Source: an uncultured bacterium
GTDB taxonomy: Bacteria; Planctomycetota; DG-23; SLPQ01
Assembly: GCA_937863625.1 (NCBI GenBank)
Contig: CALMGO010000095.1
Location: 1-5,459 of the forward strand
Length of the DNA stretch: 5,459 nt
Direction of reading: 5' to 3'
Shown: piece by piece, positions 1 to 5,459 of the stretch
Layout: every line of letters begins with the position of its first letter
Position numbering within the stretch: position 1 is the stretch's first letter
The notes under the pieces: model-generated
Told to the model about the DNA's origin: nothing
Databases searched by the model: none
The model's input: the letters and a program-made list of their open reading frames with translations, nothing else
Made by a program: the position numbers and the translations under genes

Positions 1-488
1 TCAAGAGCAAGGCGAGGGAACTGGGCACACACCTGGGGAAACGCGGATGCGTGGTGGTGACGGGAGGCTGCCCCGGGCTTCCGCAGGAAGCAACGCTCGG
101 CGCGAAGGCGGCGGGCGGGTTTACGCTTGGAATCAGCCCTGCGCGCGACCTGGACGAACACGTGAAACGCTACGGCTCACCGGTGGAGGCGATTGATGCG
201 CTCATTTTCACGGGCGCGGGCCTGATGGGACGCGAAGTGACCGCAGTACGGACATGCGATATCGTGATTATCATCGGCGGGCGCAGCGGGACGCTCGGGG
301 AATTTGCAATCGCCTATGACGAGGGAAAAGTCATAGGGGTGCTGGAAGGCAGCGGCGGGATCGCCGAGGTGATACCGGAGCTGCTCAAGTCGATAAAGAA
401 GAAGACACGAAGCAAAGTGGTGTTTGACGGCGACCCGGGGCGATTGGTGAAGCGCCTTCTGGCCTTATACGCGAAAAAGGACTCCTGA
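1..488 (+). CDS. LOG family / TIGR00725-like nucleotide-binding protein, 5'-truncated by the window
   Basis: The frame is open from the window edge (first full codon at nt 3) and ends at TGA 486-488, so 161 residues of the C-terminal part are visible. The fold is the Rossmann-like SLOG/LOG type. In visible numbering, a VVVTGG strand-loop at 17-22 binds nucleotide, the segment TGAGLMGREVTAVR carries the conserved Arg pair (R77, R83), and GGRSGTLGEF at 92-101 corresponds to the PGGxGTxxE signature, with Glu100 as the likely catalytic acid. Plant and bacterial LOG proteins cleave ribose 5-phosphate from nucleoside monophosphates; the substrate of this TIGR00725-like branch is not known to me. 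An in-frame GTG at 51 falls inside the conserved strand and is not the real start, because the upstream residues (ELGTHLGKRG) match the family's helix before that strand. The gene is convergent with the trpG/pabA-type gene, 13 bases away. It is probably cytoplasmic; no signal or membrane segment is seen. Confidence 0.85.
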   Translation, partial: KSKARELGTHLGKRGCVVVTGGCPGLPQEATLGAKAAGGFTLGISPARDLDEHVKRYGSPVEAIDALIFTGAGLMGREVTAVRTCDIVIIIGGRSGTLGEFAIAYDEGKVIGVLEGSGGIAEVIPELLKSIKKKTRSKVVFDGDPGRLVKRLLALYAKKDS

Positions 489-501
489 GCAGGGGACGCT
501 G

Positions 502-1086
502 TTACGCGCCAACCTTTTCGAAAAGCCCTTCGAGGAAATTGCGCAGGAGCCTCGGGCCTTCGGCGGTGAGGAAACTTTCCGGGTGGAACTGTACGCCCTC
601 GAGGGCATACTCCTTGTGCCTGACCCCCATCACTTCACCGTCCTCGGTCCACGACGAGAGTTCCAGGCAATCGGGCAGACTCGAACGGCGCACGATAAGG
701 CTGTGGTAGCGCGTCGCGACAAACGGGTTTGAGATGCCGTGATAGAGCCCCTTGGAGTCGTGGTAGATGAGGCTCGTCTTGCCGTGCATCACGTGCGGAG
801 CCCTTTCGACGATGCCGCCGAGGACGTGGCCGATGCACTGGTGGCCCAGACACACGCCAAGTATGGGGATTTTCCCAATGAAGGATTTTATTACGTCGTT
901 GGAGATCCCTGCTTCAAGCGGCGTGCACGGGCCGGGGGAAATGATTATCCGGTCCGGGCGGATCTTCTCAATCTCGGCTATCGAAGTCTTGTCATTGCGT
1001 AGGACCTCGATATCGGCGCCCATTTCGCCGAGTTCCTGAACGAGGTTGTACGTGAACGAGTCATAGTTGTCGATTACAAGAAGCAT
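502..1086 (-). CDS. trpG/pabA: Anthranilate / aminodeoxychorismate synthase glutamine amidotransferase subunit (TrpG/PabA type)
   Basis: This is a complete 194-residue class I glutamine amidotransferase of normal length for the family. It opens with the typical strand MLLVIDNYDSFTYN, has the oxyanion-loop region SPGPCTP at 50-56, the nucleophile elbow GVCLGHQ with Cys79, the RYHSL motif at 126-130, and GVQFHPES with His168 and Glu170 completing the triad. It releases ammonia from glutamine for a chorismate-using partner: TrpE (tryptophan) or PabB (folate). The two roles cannot be separated by sequence, and one protein often serves both. No trpE or pabB lies in the window, so the partner must be encoded elsewhere. 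ATG 1084-1086 is preceded by AGGGG with 6-base spacing, and the ribosome site overlaps the stop codon of the upstream isomerase-like gene. It is the last visible gene of the minus-strand unit, so its translation may be coupled to that gene. Confidence 0.93.
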   Translation of the reverse strand: MLLVIDNYDSFTYNLVQELGEMGADIEVLRNDKTSIAEIEKIRPDRIIISPGPCTPLEAGISNDVIKSFIGKIPILGVCLGHQCIGHVLGGIVERAPHVMHGKTSLIYHDSKGLYHGISNPFVATRYHSLIVRRSSLPDCLELSSWTEDGEVMGVRHKEYALEGVQFHPESFLTAEGPRLLRNFLEGLFEKVGA

Positions 1087-1092
1087 TGTTCG

Positions 1093-1097
1093 CCCCT
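1093..1097 (-). promoter_or_regulatory. Ribosome binding site of trpG/pabA overlapping the upstream stop codon
   Basis: The minus strand reads TAGGGGCGAACAATG. The AG of the isomerase-like gene's TAG stop is part of the AGGGG Shine-Dalgarno sequence, six bases before the amidotransferase ATG. Such an arrangement favours translational coupling of the two genes. Confidence 0.6.
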
Positions 1098-1884
1098 ATC
1101 GGCCTGCGACATTGAACAGGACACTCCGGGCCGTCGCGGCGCGGCGGACACAATCGCCCCCCGGCGCGAAGTCCACTGTGAGGTAACCATAATAGTCACG
1201 AGCGGCCAGCGCCGCAAGCAAATCCCTCCAGGTGACGCGACCTTCGCCGGGGGCAAGGTCGGCCTGTTCAGCAGATGAATCGCTCGCCCTGACAGCTACG
1301 ACTCTTCCGGCGCGGAGCGTCTCGTCGACCGGGTCAGAGCCGGCAAAAAGGGCCCGTGCGGGGTCAAGAAGCCGTCCGAGAGGGGCATCAGGGAACCCAG
1401 CGAGAAGCCCATCAACTATACCTATCTCGCCGCTTGAGGCAGAAAGGGCTATCGTGACTCCGAGGCGGTCCGCCTCGTCGGCGAGTGCGCGAAGGGCCTG
1501 GCGAACGTTTTCGGCGGGCAGAGAATCCACTGAGCCGACCATGCCGAGATTCACCGAGACACAAGCCGCGCGCAGCACGCCGGAGAGTTGTATGATGGAC
1601 AGCACCTTCGCAATGTCCTCTTCGAGCATGGAAGAGACGGCAAAGCGCCCCCTGGCCCCTGCAGAGAGCCAGGAGACGGCCAGATTGTTCTTGCCAAGGA
1701 AGGCGGCAAGGTCTCTCGTGCCGCTTCGGCCGAGGGACTCAGGCGAGAAATCCCGCCGAAGGGCCGGAATAGCAATGGCGCAGTAGCCGGCATGTCCGGC
1801 CCGAGTAATGGCGTCTCTCGCGGGAAGTGGACCCAGCGCTTCAAGTGACAAAGCGATTTGTACGGATGGATTGCCAATACTCAT
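1096..1884 (-). CDS. Sugar phosphate isomerase/epimerase-like TIM-barrel protein with degenerate metal site
   Basis: This 262-residue protein has the length and layout of the xylose isomerase-like TIM-barrel family (AP endonuclease 2 superfamily). The N-terminal strand is VQIALSLEALG (8-18). A strand with helix at ADEADRLGVTIALS (135-148) is followed by LLDPARALFAGSDPVDETLR (172-191), VVAVRASD (195-202), the family-typical APGEGRVTWRDLLAAL (211-226), and YYGYLTVDF (231-239). Active members bind a divalent metal with Glu, Asp, His and Glu. Here the expected Glu is Ser148, the expected His in the HxxD strand is Arg199, and the final Glu is Asp238; only Asp174 looks intact. It may therefore be non-catalytic or have a changed reaction, and no substrate can be named. 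ATG 1882-1884 has GGGAG five bases upstream. It lies 33 bases after the helicase stop and 9 bases before the amidotransferase start, all in one frame. Confidence 0.75.
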   Translation of the reverse strand: MSIGNPSVQIALSLEALGPLPARDAITRAGHAGYCAIAIPALRRDFSPESLGRSGTRDLAAFLGKNNLAVSWLSAGARGRFAVSSMLEEDIAKVLSIIQLSGVLRAACVSVNLGMVGSVDSLPAENVRQALRALADEADRLGVTIALSASSGEIGIVDGLLAGFPDAPLGRLLDPARALFAGSDPVDETLRAGRVVAVRASDSSAEQADLAPGEGRVTWRDLLAALAARDYYGYLTVDFAPGGDCVRRAATARSVLFNVAGR

Positions 1885-1902
1885 TATGACTCCCGGCGCA
1901 TC

Positions 1903-1929
1903 GAGTATCTCGGCGTTTCAGAGTATCTC
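1903..1929. repeat. 9-bp direct repeat across the pcrA stop codon
   Basis: GAGTATCTC (plus strand) occurs at 1903-1911 and 1921-1929, an 18-base offset. On the minus strand the first copy met encodes the last pcrA residues Glu-Ile-Leu before TGA, and the second lies in the same frame in the gap before the isomerase-like gene. It looks like a small tandem duplication or a coincidence. Confidence 0.4.
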
Positions 1930-4089
1930 AAGACGGGCCTTTTCGAAAATGAGTTTCTTCTCACCGTAAATTGGAAACTGCACGGTCATCTTGTGCCATT
2001 GCCCCTGCGGGGCGACAGACCTTATGGTACCGGCTCCAAACTCCATGTGCCTGACGCGCGTACCGACGGCGGGAACGCCCGGCCGGCCCTCAGGGACAAA
2101 AGAAACGGACGTCCGCGGCGGACGTGCCGCGCGGAAGGGCGCGGACGGGTGGCCGGCGGGCGCAAAGGCATGGGGCGCCCCCTGCTCTTCGATGAGCAGG
2201 GGGGGGATTTCGCGCAGGAAGCGGCTGGGATTGTTATTAAACCAGGTCCCGTTAAGGAGGCGGCTTTCGCTATGATAGAGAAAGAGCTGTTTTCTGGCGC
2301 GGGTCATCGCCACGAAGAATATCCTTCTTTCCTCTTCCAACTGCGCCTGGGTATGGGCCGACGCGCTGTGGGGTAGTATGCCTTCATCAAGACCGGCAAT
2401 GAGCACAGCGTCGAATTCGAGCCCCTTGGCGGCGTGCATGGTCATCAGGTTCACGCGGTCGTCCTTGTCGTGCCATGTGTCAATGTCCGAGGCAAGGGCG
2501 GACTGCTCAAGAAAACCCGCCAGGGCGGCGTCGGGGGATTCCTGGTCGAAAAGAACGGCGGCGTTAATGAGTTCGTCGAGGTTGGCAACGCGGTCTTTAT
2601 CCTCGCCCCGTCCGGTGGATTTGAGCGCGTCTGTGTAACCGCTCCGGGATACGGCCATACGGACGCGGTCGGCGGCGTTCCCGGTGGCAACCCGGGCGAT
2701 ACTCGAAACAAGCGCGTGCAAGGCCCTGGCGCCCGCGGCCCCGCGCGGCGGGAGCTGATCAAGCACCTGCTGGGAGGCGAGGGACTCGAAAGCGGTTGTC
2801 TTTGTTTCCTTGGCGAAGGTAAGGATTGTTTCCACAGCTTTAGGGCCGAGGCCGCGAGGAGGAGCATTTATGACGCGCAGTAGACTCGTTTCGTCACTTG
2901 GGTTTACCGCTACCCTCAGGTACGCCAAGATGTCCTTGACCTCGCGCCTGCCATAAAACTCCGTGCCACCGATAATCTGGTATGGGAGGCCGGATTCGAT
3001 GAACTTCTCCTCTATCCCGCGGGAGAGTGCATTTACCCGGTAAAATATCGCAATCTCACGGGCGGCGGTACCCTGGTCGAGAAGTTCGCGAACGGTTCGA
3101 GTAATCTGTGCTGCCTCGTCGCGGTTGTCCTCACAGAAGGACATGCGGATTTTGTCTCCGACGGGATTGTCAGTCGAAAGGGTGCGCTCTTTGCGGAGTT
3201 CATTTTTGGAGACAAGTCCGTTTGCGGCGTCGAGGATTGTCCGCGTAGAGCGGTAGTTGAGGTCGAGATAAACGACCTTTGCCTCCGGATAATCGCTTTC
3301 AAACTCGAGGATGTTCGAAATATCGGCGCCACGCCAGCCATAAATCGACTGATCGGGGTCACCTGTTACGCAGATATTGCGGTGGGAGGCGGCGAGCAGG
3401 CCAACGATCATGTACTGGCTGCGGCTTGTGTCCTGAAACTCGTCTACGAGGATGAACTGGTGACGTTGACGCAGTTTCTCAAGGGTCTCGGCGTCATCCC
3501 GCAAGAGTTGAGCCGTCTTCATGAGGAGGTCGTCAAAGTCCATGGCATTTGCAGATCGAAGCGCCTCCTGGTAAGCAGTGTACACTCCCGCGGCGGTTCG
3601 GCTCATGAAGTCGGTAGCCTCGGCAGCAAACTCATCTGGAGTTCGAAAGTCTCCCTTCGCGACACTTATAATGGACTGCACGGCGCGCGGTTTGACGTTG
3701 TCAGTCGGTATCTCCTTTTCCTTCATAATTTGTTGTATAAGCCGTATGGAATCGGAAGCGTCGTAGATAGTGAAGTCCTTGCCAAAACCGAGCCTCGGCG
3801 CGAACTCCCGCAGAACACGGGCACAGTATGCGTGGAAGGTGGAGAGCCAGACGCCCTTTTCGGTCACGAGCGATTCAACGCGGCGGCGCATTTCGGCGGC
3901 CGCCTTGTTGGTAAACGTTATGGCGAGGATATTCCAGGGGCGGATACCACAGTAGAGAAGATACGCAATACGCCTGGTAATCACGCGTGTCTTTCCGCTG
4001 CCTGGGCCTGCGATCACCAAAAGAGGGCCGTTAATGTGAGAGACCGCCTGCTTTTGCGCATCGGTGAGGTCGTCGAGTATGTCCGGCAT
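1918..4089 (-). CDS. pcrA: ATP-dependent DNA helicase, UvrD/PcrA/Rep family (SF1A)
   Basis: This is a complete 3'-5' superfamily 1A helicase of 723 residues from the preferred start, the normal length. All motifs are present: Q motif LTDAQKQAV (8-16), Walker A AGPGSGKT (27-34), Ia ITFTNKAAAEM (57-67), TFHAY (84-88), Walker B VDEFQD (215-220), III GDPDQSIYGWRGAD (243-256), IV LNYRST (277-282), V MTMHAAKGLEF (549-559) and VI VAMTRARK (593-600). After a Pro/Ala-rich, probably disordered linker (about 635-672), GTRVRHMEFGAGTI starts a C-terminal Tudor-like domain (676-723); in PcrA/UvrD this binds RNA polymerase. The role is DNA unwinding in repair and transcription-coupled conflict resolution. 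The start is ATG 4087-4089, which has AAGGA seven bases upstream. A GTG at 4123-4125 would add 12 residues but overlaps the proposed promoter and has no clear ribosome site. The symbol pcrA rather than uvrD is chosen for the Tudor-like tail and is not certain. Confidence 0.95.
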   Translation of the reverse strand: MPDILDDLTDAQKQAVSHINGPLLVIAGPGSGKTRVITRRIAYLLYCGIRPWNILAITFTNKAAAEMRRRVESLVTEKGVWLSTFHAYCARVLREFAPRLGFGKDFTIYDASDSIRLIQQIMKEKEIPTDNVKPRAVQSIISVAKGDFRTPDEFAAEATDFMSRTAAGVYTAYQEALRSANAMDFDDLLMKTAQLLRDDAETLEKLRQRHQFILVDEFQDTSRSQYMIVGLLAASHRNICVTGDPDQSIYGWRGADISNILEFESDYPEAKVVYLDLNYRSTRTILDAANGLVSKNELRKERTLSTDNPVGDKIRMSFCEDNRDEAAQITRTVRELLDQGTAAREIAIFYRVNALSRGIEEKFIESGLPYQIIGGTEFYGRREVKDILAYLRVAVNPSDETSLLRVINAPPRGLGPKAVETILTFAKETKTTAFESLASQQVLDQLPPRGAAGARALHALVSSIARVATGNAADRVRMAVSRSGYTDALKSTGRGEDKDRVANLDELINAAVLFDQESPDAALAGFLEQSALASDIDTWHDKDDRVNLMTMHAAKGLEFDAVLIAGLDEGILPHSASAHTQAQLEEERRIFFVAMTRARKQLFLYHSESRLLNGTWFNNNPSRFLREIPPLLIEEQGAPHAFAPAGHPSAPFRAARPPRTSVSFVPEGRPGVPAVGTRVRHMEFGAGTIRSVAPQGQWHKMTVQFPIYGEKKLIFEKARLEIL
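2109..2125. repeat. 8-bp inverted repeat (near-perfect palindrome) in the pcrA linker
   Basis: ACGTCCGC (2109-2116) and GCGGACGT (2118-2125) are perfect inverted arms around one base. It lies in the codons for the Pro/Arg-rich linker, about 50 bases from the larger hairpin at 2178-2203. With a one-base centre it is more a DNA palindrome than an RNA hairpin. Confidence 0.45.
2178..2203. repeat. 10-bp GC-rich inverted repeat inside pcrA
   Basis: CCCCCTGCTC (2178-2187) and GAGCAGGGGG (2194-2203) pair perfectly around a 6-base loop. The hairpin lies in the coding stretch PLLIEEQGAPH at the start of the disordered linker before the Tudor-like domain. No U-tract follows on either strand, so it is not an intrinsic terminator. 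Confidence 0.6.
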
Positions 4090-4096
4090 GGTGGAT

Positions 4097-4101
4097 TCCT
4101 T
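4097..4101 (-). promoter_or_regulatory. Ribosome binding site deciding the pcrA start
   Basis: On the minus strand AAGGA sits seven bases before ATG 4087-4089. It is the strongest Shine-Dalgarno match near the 5' end of the helicase gene and selects this ATG over the in-frame GTG 36 bases upstream. Confidence 0.65.
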
Positions 4102-4125
4102 GCTGTCTGGTGAGGCGAAAACCAC

Positions 4126-4154
4126 ATTTTACCACAATGCGCGTTAATTGCCAC
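4126..4154 (-). promoter_or_regulatory. Putative sigma70-type promoter of the pcrA operon
   Basis: On the minus strand a -10 hexamer TAAAAT (4126-4131, 5/6 to TATAAT) lies 17 bases after GTGGCA (4149-4154, 4/6 to TTGACA). The predicted transcript would start near 4118 and leave a leader of about 30 bases before the pcrA ATG at 4089. This supports the ATG start over the GTG at 4125. The assignment is by eye only. Confidence 0.4.
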
Positions 4155-4171
4155 CGCAGAATGAGAAGAGT

Positions 4172-4189
4172 GACAAACCGGGATTTGTC
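4172..4189. promoter_or_regulatory. Candidate operator: GACAAA-N6-TTTGTC inverted repeat
   Basis: Perfect 6-bp arms (4172-4177 and 4184-4189) are separated by six bases in the 115-base divergent gap. The size and placement fit a dimeric repressor site acting on one or both divergent genes. No T-run follows, so it is unlikely to be a terminator. Short arms make chance possible. Confidence 0.3.
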
Positions 4190-4204
4190 GTTGGGGCGGG
4201 TAAA

Positions 4205-5459
4205 ATGTGCGACATGAAGAAGACATCACAATCCGTCGGTGACGAGGCAAGGTGTGAATACGGCCACAAGAAAACGAAGCCTGCGCGGGAGGATCGGTTT
4301 GGCATACACAAAAGAGCGCCCTCCATACTGATGCCGGACAGCGCCGCGGCGGCCGGAGAGGCTTATGAGCTTTTGAGTTCGCGCTACCTGTGCGACTTCA
4401 GCGGTCTCAGGCATATTGCGACGCCTTTCTACACGCGGATAGCAGGTGCTCGGTGGGCGCAGTTTGACGGGCTCTTTGCGCGCAGGGATGGTTCGCAACT
4501 CGTGCTTGAGGCCAAATTTTATAATCATGCGGTCGGACTTTCCACGCCGGGGATAGCCTCGCGGCCGATTCTGGCGGCGCAGGCGGGAGCGTCCGGGATA
4601 GTCATATCGAGCCGGAACGGGTTTTCGCAAGACATCTTGCGGGCAAGATTGTCGATAGAGAAGGTGCTTCTTTCATGGGCTGGGATGAGGCGGCGGCTCG
4701 ATCGGTGGGGCAGGGGGCTTCTGACAGCGGCCCTGGACCCTGTCGTCCAGGCGGGCGACTCACTTGCAGCGGTGTCGGGCGCGAGGCTTGACGGCTGCAG
4801 GCTCCGCAACGCGGGAACAGAGCACGATGGTTTCGTCATGTTGCCGGCGGAGCTTGAGAGGTGGGTCAGGCGTCTGCCGGCAAGTCCATGTGACATCTCA
4901 CTTGCCACGCCGGTGCGACGAATGCCATGCGGGCCTGCAATTGACCTCGTAACGGCGTGGACGGTGGAGGACTCTCTTCGCGGATTTGCCCCTTCACGTC
5001 CGGAACTGCTCGAGGAGGTTTTGGACATGCTCGTAGAGGGGCCGATGGACCATGTTTCGGCATGGAAGGCGATGTGGCGTCGGGGATACAGGGGTCGCAA
5101 GGGAGGCATTAAGAACGCTCTCGACAATCTCGCGGTTATCGGCGCGGTTGAAAAGTACCGCAGCCACGCCGGACTCATGTACGAGGCTCGGCATGGCGCG
5201 CGGCGCGGTGGAAGGGCAGGGGAGCGGCTTGTAGAGGCAATTGCGCGCTGGCCGGCCTTCGTATACTACAAGCTCGCCGGCGAAGGGTGCCCAAGAGACA
5301 AACATGCACTTGCGACGAGGCTCTCGACCGGATTTCTGAAGTTTTACCCTTATGCAAGAAGTCTTTATAACCCGGCCAAGGTCGCGGGGCTTGCGGCACT
5401 TGAGCGATATTACTCGCCGCCAGTATCCACACAGAGCGCGTCAAACGCGAGCTGGACAC
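4205..5459 (+). CDS. Uncharacterised protein: PD-(D/E)XK nuclease-like domain plus winged helix, 3'-truncated by the window
   Basis: The frame is open from ATG 4205-4207 to the window end, with 418 residues visible and no stop. I do not recognise a named family. Residues 1-42 are polar, basic and probably disordered. Residues about 48-150 look like a restriction endonuclease-like fold: helix GEAYELLSSR (51-60, acidic residues at E52/E55), strand with Asp88 in QFDGLF, a turn RRDGS, strand LVLEAKFY with Glu102-x-Lys104, then a helix and strand ending GIVISS (131-136) and GFSQDIL. This D-(13)-ExK spacing fits PD-(D/E)XK nucleases. Residues about 265-330 resemble a winged helix: helices LLEEVLDMLVEG and HVSAWKAMW, recognition-helix candidate GGIKNALDNLAVIG, and wing EKYRSHAGLMYEA. 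A further helical region follows (337-404). ATG 4214 is an alternative start in the same frame. The ribosome site is weak (a G-rich stretch 4 bases upstream of 4205). The gene is divergent from pcrA and shares its promoter region. Confidence 0.7.
   Translation, partial: MCDMKKTSQSVGDEARCEYGHKKTKPAREDRFGIHKRAPSILMPDSAAAAGEAYELLSSRYLCDFSGLRHIATPFYTRIAGARWAQFDGLFARRDGSQLVLEAKFYNHAVGLSTPGIASRPILAAQAGASGIVISSRNGFSQDILRARLSIEKVLLSWAGMRRRLDRWGRGLLTAALDPVVQAGDSLAAVSGARLDGCRLRNAGTEHDGFVMLPAELERWVRRLPASPCDISLATPVRRMPCGPAIDLVTAWTVEDSLRGFAPSRPELLEEVLDMLVEGPMDHVSAWKAMWRRGYRGRKGGIKNALDNLAVIGAVEKYRSHAGLMYEARHGARRGGRAGERLVEAIARWPAFVYYKLAGEGCPRDKHALATRLSTGFLKFYPYARSLYNPAKVAGLAALERYYSPPVSTQSASNASWT

Larger units (their letters stand above)
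4123..4209. repeat. 11-bp inverted repeat pair in the divergent intergenic region
   Basis: GGTAAAATGTG occurs on the minus strand at 4123-4133 and again on the plus strand at 4199-4209, with 65 bases between the arms. The left arm contains the proposed -10 of the pcrA promoter. The right arm contains the same TAAAAT hexamer and overlaps the ATG at 4205 of the nuclease-like gene. It could be a paired operator, two related promoter cores, or chance. For the right arm I see no good -35 at 16-18 bases. Confidence 0.45.

Noticed and set aside
474..504. Possible terminator between the convergent genes
   Set aside because: On the minus strand AGGAGTCCT is followed by a run of five T, but the palindrome has only 4-bp arms and a one-base centre, so no stable hairpin forms. 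The gap itself is 13 bases.
1858..2376. Plus-strand open frame spanning the pcrA 3' end and the isomerase start
   Set aside because: It crosses two well-supported genes on the other strand and its translation is low-complexity without a domain.
3382..4113. Long plus-strand open frame opposite pcrA
   Set aside because: It is antisense to the helicase motifs I-III, has no recognisable domain, and arises from the codon bias of the real gene.
4732..4751. CCTGGAC-N6-GTCCAGG inverted repeat inside the nuclease-like gene
   Set aside because: Arms of 7 bp within a GC-rich coding region, with no T-run and no site context; likely chance.
4525..5178. Long minus-strand open frame opposite the nuclease-like gene
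   Set aside because: It is rich in Ser, Arg and Pro with no domain, as expected of an antisense shadow; the plus-strand frame has the coherent domain pattern.
1..5459. CRISPR array, tRNA/rRNA genes, insertion sequence or attachment sites
   Set aside because: No regularly spaced repeats, tRNA-like cloverleaf sequence, transposase or long terminal repeats were seen; coding density leaves only one intergenic gap over 100 bases.

Overview
This is a bacterial chromosomal window, fairly GC-rich by eye, with tightly packed genes, short intergenic gaps and Shine-Dalgarno sites. Nothing marks it as phage, plasmid or transposon. The lineage cannot be fixed from the sequence. The TIM-barrel protein reminds me of sugar phosphate isomerase-like proteins from Planctomycetes and related uncultured bacteria, but that is recollection, not a search result.

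Layout from left to right. (1) Positions 1-488, + strand: the 3' part of a LOG/TIGR00725-type nucleotide-binding protein whose start lies outside the window. (2) A 13-base convergent gap. (3) Positions 502-4089, - strand: three co-directional genes, read in the order pcrA/uvrD-type helicase, isomerase-like TIM-barrel protein, trpG/pabA-type glutamine amidotransferase. The gaps are 33 and 9 bases, which suggests one transcription unit. All three lie in the same reading frame and are separated by single stop codons. (4) Positions 4090-4204: a 115-base divergent intergenic region with a plausible promoter for the helicase operon and two inverted repeats. (5) Position 4205 to the window end, + strand: a long open frame with no stop. 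It encodes an uncharacterised protein with a PD-(D/E)XK nuclease-like domain followed by a probable winged helix.

How the genes may work together. The helicase is the housekeeping SF1A repair helicase, including the C-terminal Tudor-like domain that binds RNA polymerase in PcrA. The divergent nuclease-like gene shares its promoter region, so a DNA repair or defence link is possible but unproven. The amidotransferase has no trpE/pabB partner in the window, and the TIM-barrel protein has lost most of the expected metal ligands. The most unusual items are the nuclease-like protein, the degenerate isomerase and the structured divergent region.
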